From Holothuria scabra (lineage: Eukaryota; Echinodermata; Holothuroidea; Aspidochirotida; Holothuriidae): 64,000 nucleotides of DNA. A program made the translations under genes and the position numbers. The stretch covers positions 11,738,206-11,802,205 of the forward strand of contig CM074190.1 in assembly GCA_037179385.1 (NCBI GenBank), given 5' to 3'. Under the pieces are notes generated by a model. The model saw only the letters and a list, made by a program, of their open reading frames with translations. It was not told where the DNA came from and searched no databases. This document shows positions 59,401-64,000 of this stretch, piece after piece (the stretch's first letter is position 1; the number at the start of each line of letters is the position of its first letter).

Positions 59401-62400
59401 AAATTTGAATGACTAGTACAAAAACAAAATTTGATTATGAAAATTACCAGTGGAATGAAGGACTGGGATTTAACTTTTATGTCATGGAGAAGAGGGGGAT
59501 GGGACATTACATCATTTTCAAAGAAATTATAAAATTCTTACTACATGAAAAATTGAATTCAGTAAGCAATTTCTCAAATATTGGAGGAGGGGATCATTTT
59601 TTGCTATACCTGGTGTGACAACTGTCTGGTAAGAGTCCATGAGTTAATGCTTAACTTCTAGTTAGGACTGACTCTCGTGAACCACTCAAGTGGTTAAGGT
59701 GTGTAACATATCACTGGTCAGAATTAATTGCTAGTGGAGGCAGATTTTCAATGACCAAGCTCTTAAATGTAAATATCGAAGTGCTATGGCACTTCTTGAA
59801 GAAGAGAAAACTGATGGAATTAAACTACAGGACTTCTTAAAAATCCTGTGAAGTTACCATGAAAAGATACTAAGTAGCCCAATGCGGACCATTTGGTTCA
59901 TAAAAAAAGAAGTAATTTTGTCTTTGTTCTTTTATTCATATATTCCAAGAAATTTTGAGTTATAGCTTTAGAACTTGACGTCCAGCCAGGTGTTTCTTCT
60001 AAAAGTAAAGTTGCATTATTCTCTACCCCACCTCACCCCCCTCTCATTTATTAATCTTCTGTTTGGATCAAACATTGTTTCCATTTTAGCGGGTGGCCAG
60101 AAGCTTTTAACGACATTGTCATTGACAGTTATAAGCAACAAGTAGCCTCTTTCGAATGGCCATAATTTTCATAGTCTAGTAATTTTGACTCCAAGTATTT
60201 TCACTAAAAGTACAGTATTGTCGAGTTTCTGGTATAGTGGGAACTAAATAGCATGGCTCTGCATAGTAGCAGTGTGACAGCAACACCATCTTCCCTATTT
60301 CATGGGCATAATTAGGGCTAGATCAGTCCTGTGTAATAGAGTGTGTCATAATGTGAAGGACAAAGTGGTCGATTTTTTAACAGAGTATCGTCCTTTTTGT
60401 TCACAATTTATATTTCATGTATGGAGGGATATATATGCAACCAAGAACTTTTCTATTTGGCAACCTCAACGAGATTACTGGCTGGTTTTTGTGTGTTAAA
60501 ACTATGGGACCCTCACATATTGTACTTTTGATCACAATTGTAGCACTAGGCTTATATTTGTTTAAAAGCTGTTGTGAGCAAAGGTCAGATTTGAATTGAA
60601 GGTATGTACACAGTAAAATTTAATACTTGGTTGTGTTAGCTTGTAAGGAAGTATTACTCTAGGTTACCAGCCTAATATAACAGATGTACAGTGCAATTAG
60701 GGAAATCCTGGAGTTCAAAGGTTATTTGGAAAGAAGGCAAAGTGTTTCTTCCTGAAACCAGGCCAGGTAAACTGAATTGGTCTTAGTAAACTGGAGGGGA
60801 TTGAGAAAAGAGGATGATGATCTGGGTAAAGGTTAACCAGATGGGTCTGGATAAAGTGAATGAGTCTGGGTAAACTGGAGAAGAAATGACATGTCATGCT
60901 GGATTTGATCCACACTCATTCTAGTATAGCTAGCTTCCTTGATTAGCCTATTGGCCTCTTGCCCCTTGAAATGTTTAACTTCAAGATACTATAGTTTGAT
61001 CTGTAGATTACCAGTTATGAGTGGGTTGAGTTACTGGTATAGCCAGGATTCTTGATATTTGAGGTGGTCAACTGCAATGAATGATACTCTAGCTGGTCTT
61101 TCTTCCTTCCTTTCAGAAGTTTTTTTTTAAATGATTAAGTATGATCGGATGCAACTAATGCAACCTTAAACCTTTTGCTACTGAAGGGGTGCATCTAGCC
61201 ATACTGAGCTGTACAGTATATTTTATTATGTTACACTGGCATACCTTTTTATGGATTCTTGGAATACTACATTTTTGTATCGTCACCCATGTTTGCATAG
61301 AAAATAATATGCATGACTTGCTGCAAAAACCTGTTGTACACAAGGCATTTCTGTTCTCTTGGATTGTTCACCAGAAATTCAAAGGGGGGGAGTTATTACT
61401 GCCAAACCCCATGTCAAAATTGATGCTTCCTTTGGTGATAAGGGTAATATTGCATTTAAAATGATCCAACATAACATTAAAAATAGATAGCTCTAGTCAT
61501 TAATACATCATTTGGTCTCAACAATAAAATCCAGCAATAGCTCTATTCCTCAAAATATTGTGCCCACGAATACTTGAGCTATGGAAGTTGCATTTTTTGA
61601 AATGTTGGAAGCTTGGGTGAAAAAATTATTCTTGAGCAACAAACAACTAGATATCCATCAGAGGGATACTTATTTCTTGAATAGAAGGCTACCATACTGC
61701 CTTATTTTTAATTATTTATCACTCTTTGTCAATAAGTATTGGTTTCGAAAGGATGAAATTTCTTTTTAAAATAAATGCAATATTTACCTTTAAGTAACAA
61801 GTTATATGTGGTTTCATAGGGCAAAACGTTGCTTTAAGGGCCTTTAAGGGTGCAATCTGAAGGGTTTTAAGGGCTATTCGTTTATGTTAGTTCTAAAATT
61901 GCTGCAACTGTGCCTGTTTCTTAAATAAGACACTAAAATAAAAACATTATTTTGTACTTCAAAATGAAAAAGGATGAGTGATTTTACCCTTCTTTTTGTG
62001 GTGTTGTGGTGGTGGGGGGGAGGCAAATCCCCCTTTTACCTGCTTTGTTGGAAACACTGATGCTTTCCTGAAAACCAACACCACCAGACCCCTTGTTATA
62101 TATTCCCCTTGTGTGGTAGATACCCATGTGTTCAGTCTTTGCATTGTTCTAAAGAGAGGTGTAACTTACTTGACTATTAGACTGCCAAAATGCAGGGAAT
62201 AATTTAGCATTTGAATTTTTTTAGCAGTTTTGAAAATTTTTGAGGTCTTTCACACATTGTTTGTGAAAATGCAAGGGTTATGCACACAAAAAATTGCTAC
62301 ACAATTTTTCATTTTTGTAGCAAATTCCTGTTTGTGTGGCAAATTGCGATGCAATACTGGATAAATTATTTTCTGAAATGTCCAACCAAACTAATAGTCA

Positions 62401-63348
62401 TTTCATTCATCGTTGTCATTTAATTTTATTTGTTTTTCACATCATCATACAAGTATATTAACATATAATGTATGTCAATTTATTTCAATAAAGTTTAGTT
62501 TAGTGCATAATGATGTGAAGTGACATCGCTACAGTAAGTAAAATGCTGATAAATTAGAGTAAAATACAACATACAGAGGGACACTTCTGGGAAGAATGTA
62601 TTTCAATAATACCAACTTCTTTTGCAATGTAGCAGCCTAAAGATTGATATTGAATGAGAACTTGCCATGTTAGTTTGTAGTCAATAGTAATCCACAAGAA
62701 TTTTTTTCTATTTCAAGATTTTCTCCCTTTACGCAATATTTATTTTGAAATTAAGATGTGACATAACATCCATCTTACAGTGAATTGTTTTAGTTTAGCC
62801 AAGTGAAGGCAGTCATTCATATCCCCAAACAACAATTTGACCTCAAGTCTATCAAAATTCTCAATCAAAACAGCTGTTTGATTGACATCAAATTAAATAA
62901 ATGCACAGTAGTTTTTGTGTATCATAGCACATACTGAGAATTTTCTGATTGCACGTTGTTCACCAGGATATTCTCTGAAACAGTTAACTAAGATTGTGTC
63001 TTGTTAAGGAAGAGTTTAAGACAGCATGGAAGAGACTAAAAGAGGGTCGGGAGTTTTCTGAGGTGATGAATAACTGTCTTTAAAAATAATGAAGCTTTGG
63101 AAGTCTAAAGCATATTGTAGCACATCTCAAAATAAAATATTGTTTGTCTTTGAAAAGCTCATTTATTTATTTGTCATATCGTGTTTCTTTGACAGTACCA
63201 GACAAAGCAACCATTGACTCGGGCTTATTAGCAGGGATTATAATTGTCATCCTTGCTATCATCATCTTGGTCATCATCATTGGGTATAAAGTAAAAGTCG
63301 ATGTGAAACTCTACCTGAAAGACACATACTCCAAAAGGCCTGATAATG
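47051..63348 (+). CDS. IL-1 receptor-like Ig/TIR-type membrane receptor, 3'-partial gene model
   Basis: Five exons (47051-47147, 49045-49329, 50381-50639, 55176-55327, 63196-63348) join in consistent phase to about 315 residues: signal peptide, Ig1, a larger Ig2 split over two exons, one transmembrane helix, and a juxtamembrane segment. The segment VKLYLKDTYSKRPDNG after the helix resembles the IL-1R family linker just before the TIR domain (pattern L.YRD.Y......DGK.YDA), so the receptor class is inferred; the TIR exons would lie past 64000. The family usually has three Ig domains, or one in SIGIRR; only two are visible here, although a further exon could hide in the 7.9-kb last intron. Likely role: cell-surface innate immune or developmental signalling. 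An alternative is another Ig-TM receptor without TIR. Confidence 0.65.
49045..49329 (+). CDS. Receptor exon 2: Ig-like domain 1
   Basis: Acceptor TTTCGTTTCAAG|GG, donor GAGACTTATG|GTAAGT; phase 1 in and out, as is typical for a complete Ig module. It encodes about 95 residues with a canonical Ig pattern: Cys in KEINLCIVPSN, the core Trp in CKFQWHKDG, SFLENGQILKIGNV, and the DAGKYSCSVFNG motif with the second Cys. An N-glycosylation sequon NQT follows, then a final strand SRELVLETY. An extra Cys precedes the Trp. Confidence 0.85.
50381..50639 (+). CDS. Receptor exon 3: first part of Ig-like domain 2
   Basis: Acceptor TTTCCTTTACAG|AG, donor TTCCTGTATG|GTGAGT; phase 1 in, phase 2 out. It reads EDFDGPPLNTQFSLCQFPDT, HVSATCKFYIESNPLNVVCD, WKKQNKSAPKGSAEEWLSLW and YDEAHCKGNPDFPV. 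Cys ATCK and Trp CDWKK give an Ig B-to-C strand spacing. Four cysteines here plus one formed at the splice junction suggest extra disulphides, as in IL-1R family ectodomains. One sequon (NKS). No canonical end of Ig in this exon. Confidence 0.75.
51742..52010. mobile_element. hAT-like MITE in the LINE
   Basis: 269 bp, ends TAGGGTTTGGTGGTACC and (inverted) TAGGGTTGGGAGGTACT, flanked by perfect 8-bp duplications GACAGTGG at 51734-51741 and 52011-52018. The interior repeats GGTACCGGTAT/ACCGGTATTG motifs. Confidence 0.9.
52252..52502. mobile_element. piggyBac-like MITE, copy 1
   Basis: 251 bp, CCCTTTACCGTTGTG start and CAATGGTAAAGGG end, flanked by TTAA at 52248-52251 and 52503-52506. TTAA duplication with CCCTTT-type ends is the piggyBac signature. 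It is GC-richer than its surroundings. No coding capacity. Confidence 0.88.
52596..52846. mobile_element. piggyBac-like MITE, copy 2
   Basis: 251 bp, same family and orientation as copy 1, about 90 percent identical by eye, only 93 bp downstream. Left TTAA at 52592-52595; the right flank is TTAG (52847-52850), a one-base decay. Confidence 0.88.
53231..54203. other. Receptor intron, no further feature
   Basis: Unassigned intron sequence after the LINE fragment. No exon or repeat recognised. Confidence 0.35.
54204..54588 (+). mobile_element. MITE of family M1, older copy
   Basis: 385 bp, ends CATGGACTTCCTATATAC and GTAAAGGAAGTCCATG, interior about 85 percent like 7483-7865. It keeps ACCAAGATGGCTGCTG near the left and CAGCCATCTTGCTACG near the right. 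No clean 8-bp duplication is visible, consistent with age. Confidence 0.8.
55176..55327 (+). CDS. Receptor exon 4: end of Ig-like domain 2
   Basis: Acceptor TATTTCTTATTCCAG|TGG, donor GAAAAGG|GTAGGT; phase 2 in, phase 1 out. It reads GQGYYPENTQYIYLCLTLYN then ITKADYGNYLMTVSNTHPV and TNFTLELKEK. The motif ADYGNYLM stands where Ig domains normally have DxGxYxC, so the usual second Cys is a Met; the LCL cysteine two strands earlier may substitute. Sequons NIT and NFT. Confidence 0.8.
55328..56145. other. Receptor intron, no further feature
   Basis: Intron sequence before the SINE. No exon or repeat recognised. Confidence 0.35.
56146..56370 (+). repeat. tRNA-derived SINE
   Basis: A tRNA-like head of about 90 bp has a good A box (TGGCCAAGTGG, 56156-56166) and B box (AGTTCGATTCC, 56218-56228), resembling a Leu/Ser-type tRNA with a long variable region. 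A body follows (TCCAAGAATCTACAGTTTTC, GCCACCCGACGTTAAG), ending AAGCCAAAGGCTT and a (TCATTA)n tail. Polymerase III could in principle transcribe it. The acceptor-stem sequence does not pair, which argues against a true tRNA gene. Confidence 0.75.
56371..56428 (+). repeat. (TCATTA)n microsatellite
   Basis: About nine near-perfect TCATTA units, the tail of the SINE. A related TCATTA/TCGTTA/GCATTA run lies on the other side of the LINE at 58376-58475. Confidence 0.85.
56429..58350 (-). mobile_element. R2/R4/Dong-like LINE with restriction-like endonuclease
   Basis: Minus-strand reading in order: RT (EQKGSRDQLLIDKTV, IDYRKAYDSVPHSW, GIFQGDALSPRLFCVALNPL, catalytic LLYMDDIKLYAKNEKDL, FELDKCARQV), then the thumb region (57708-57193). 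A Cys-rich knuckle CGLKDETVAHITTACPK follows, then a restriction-like endonuclease with RTDIVISDLVIVDKMGKQAE and IVDVAVPND (the P/D..V..D-like core followed by I-D-V-x-V-P). Two frame breaks (near 57130 and 57760) separate three open frames of 165-187 codons. The 5' end is truncated at about 58350. An RLE downstream of RT places it among the early-branching LINE clades (R2, R4, NeSL and relatives). The exact clade is not settled. Confidence 0.88.
58376..58475 (+). repeat. TTATCG/TCATTA/GCATTA microsatellite
   Basis: A compound run of ATTATT, TTATCG, TCATTA and AGCATT units directly beyond the truncated 5' end of the LINE. Units resemble those at 56371-56428 at the other end. Confidence 0.85.
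58480..63195. other. Receptor intron (last part), no further exon recognised
   Basis: I searched for an Ig module (C...W...DxGxYxC) in phase 1-1 and found none. A 65-codon and a 60-codon frame at 60302-60499 and 60417-60599 include a hydrophobic stretch (IVLLITIVALGLYLF), without family resemblance. A GTAAACTGG/GGTCTGG-type stutter lies at about 60765-60880. Confidence 0.35.
63196..63348 (+). CDS. Receptor exon 5: transmembrane helix and juxtamembrane region
   Basis: Acceptor TTTCTTTGACAG|TA, donor GATAATG|GTAAGA; phase 1 in and out. It reads PDKATIDSGLLAG, then the hydrophobic run IIIVILAIIILVIIIGY, then KVKVDVKLYLKDTYSKRPDN. Basic residues after the helix fit a type I receptor. The linker (.LYLKDTYS..PDNG) mirrors the IL-1R/SIGIRR linker that leads into the TIR domain in the next exon. 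Confidence 0.8.
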
Positions 63349-64000
63349 GTAAGATTTTATTTAATGTATGTAATGCCATGAAGGTTTTGTAAGTACTTGG
63401 ATGTACCTCCTCAATGTCCTGCTGGTTCATGGGTTGTGATATTTCTCTAAATTTTAATTTTTAGCTGAACTAGTTTACCAATTGTCTTGAAAATTCCTCT
63501 CTCTGTCTTTCATTATTGGAAAAAAAACTGCTGCTGTCCGCAGGTTGTTTGACCAATCTTTTTCAAAGTTATTGAAGTCACACCACATTTCAAGAGCTCT
63601 TAAATAATGGTAACAACAGGTAGGTCAAAGGTCACATCACTTAATGAGAGGTCAAAATATGAAAAAAGGCAAAAGTCTTGAACACCTTGTGGTTATGTAC
63701 AACATTCGGCAGCTGAAAGTGTTTACCTAGCAGTGGGTCATCAAATTTGTACTTTTGAAGTTGGTCAAAGTTCCCGCACTGGTTAAAAAGAGGTCAAACA
63801 AATAAAAGGGTGAAATAGTTTAAATCATATAAAATCCTGCAACTTTGTGGGGTTAAGTTTGAATTTTCTCATATTTGTCAAGTGCCTCTAGTAGATGGTG
63901 GGTATCAACAACAGTGGTGCAGCTGTTGAAGAAGGTCACTTGGTCATCATGTAAAGGTCAAACATTGAATTTTGCAGAGAACTTCATTGCTTTGGACTAA
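63349..64000. other. Receptor intron with diverged AGGTCA-rich repeat
   Basis: From about 63620 on there are many GGTCAAA half-sites, including a perfect AGGTCAAAGGTCA at 63622-63634, then AGAGGTCAAAATATGAAAAA, GGTCAAAGTTCCC and AAAGGTCAAACA. It resembles an old member of the DR1 repeat family. No exon seen before the window end. Confidence 0.5.

Noticed and set aside
60302..60599. Extra receptor exon with transmembrane helix
   Set aside because: No matching phase-1 acceptor/donor pair and no Ig features; the real transmembrane exon at 63196 fits in phase.

Overview
This is a 64 kb piece of AT-rich, intron-rich animal nuclear DNA. The splice sites are GT-AG with phase-consistent exons. The LINE fragments (CR1/L2-like, plus one RLE-type), numerous hAT-like and piggyBac-like MITEs, tRNA-derived SINE-like copies and microsatellite-headed tandem repeats look like a marine invertebrate genome. 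The two host genes (an AIFM2/FSP1 homologue and an apparent IL-1-receptor/Toll-type receptor) suggest an invertebrate deuterostome such as an echinoderm or hemichordate; that placement is inference and the species cannot be named from sequence alone.

Layout. 1-4171: upstream intron or flank of AIFM2, with a decayed L2-like LINE split by a hAT-like MITE, and a perfect 392-bp direct repeat abutting an AIFM2 splice acceptor. 4172-19818: five AIFM2/FSP1 exons (+ strand) running to the stop codon; the N-terminal exon or exons are not visible. Their introns hold MITEs and a 145-bp tandem array in which nearly every unit carries a perfect AGGTCA-A-AGGTCA (DR1) nuclear-receptor motif. 19819-47010: about 27 kb of mostly intergenic DNA with nested hAT-like elements, a hAT transposase remnant, CR1/L2 fragments, a CpG-richer promoter-like patch near 37.6-38.3 kb, and a tRNA-like SINE. 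47011-64000: 5' part of a receptor gene (+ strand): signal peptide, two Ig-like modules, one transmembrane helix and an IL-1R-type juxtamembrane segment; the TIR domain would lie beyond the window. Its introns contain a LINE interrupted by three MITEs, and an R2/R4/Dong-like LINE flanked on both sides by TCATTA-type microsatellite.

Biology. AIFM2/FSP1 is a membrane-associated FAD/NAD(P)H quinone oxidoreductase that suppresses ferroptosis in vertebrates, where an N-myristoyl group anchors it. The homologue here ends in a 24-residue hydrophobic segment immediately before the stop, so it is predicted to be a tail-anchored protein. The receptor gene next to it is probably an innate-immune type receptor. 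There is no evidence that the two genes act together; they are simply neighbours in the same orientation.

The most notable observations are the tail-anchored FSP1, the DR1 satellite, the template-switch-like rearrangement next to an AIFM2 exon, and the RLE LINE sitting in a microsatellite. All repeat comparisons were made by eye.
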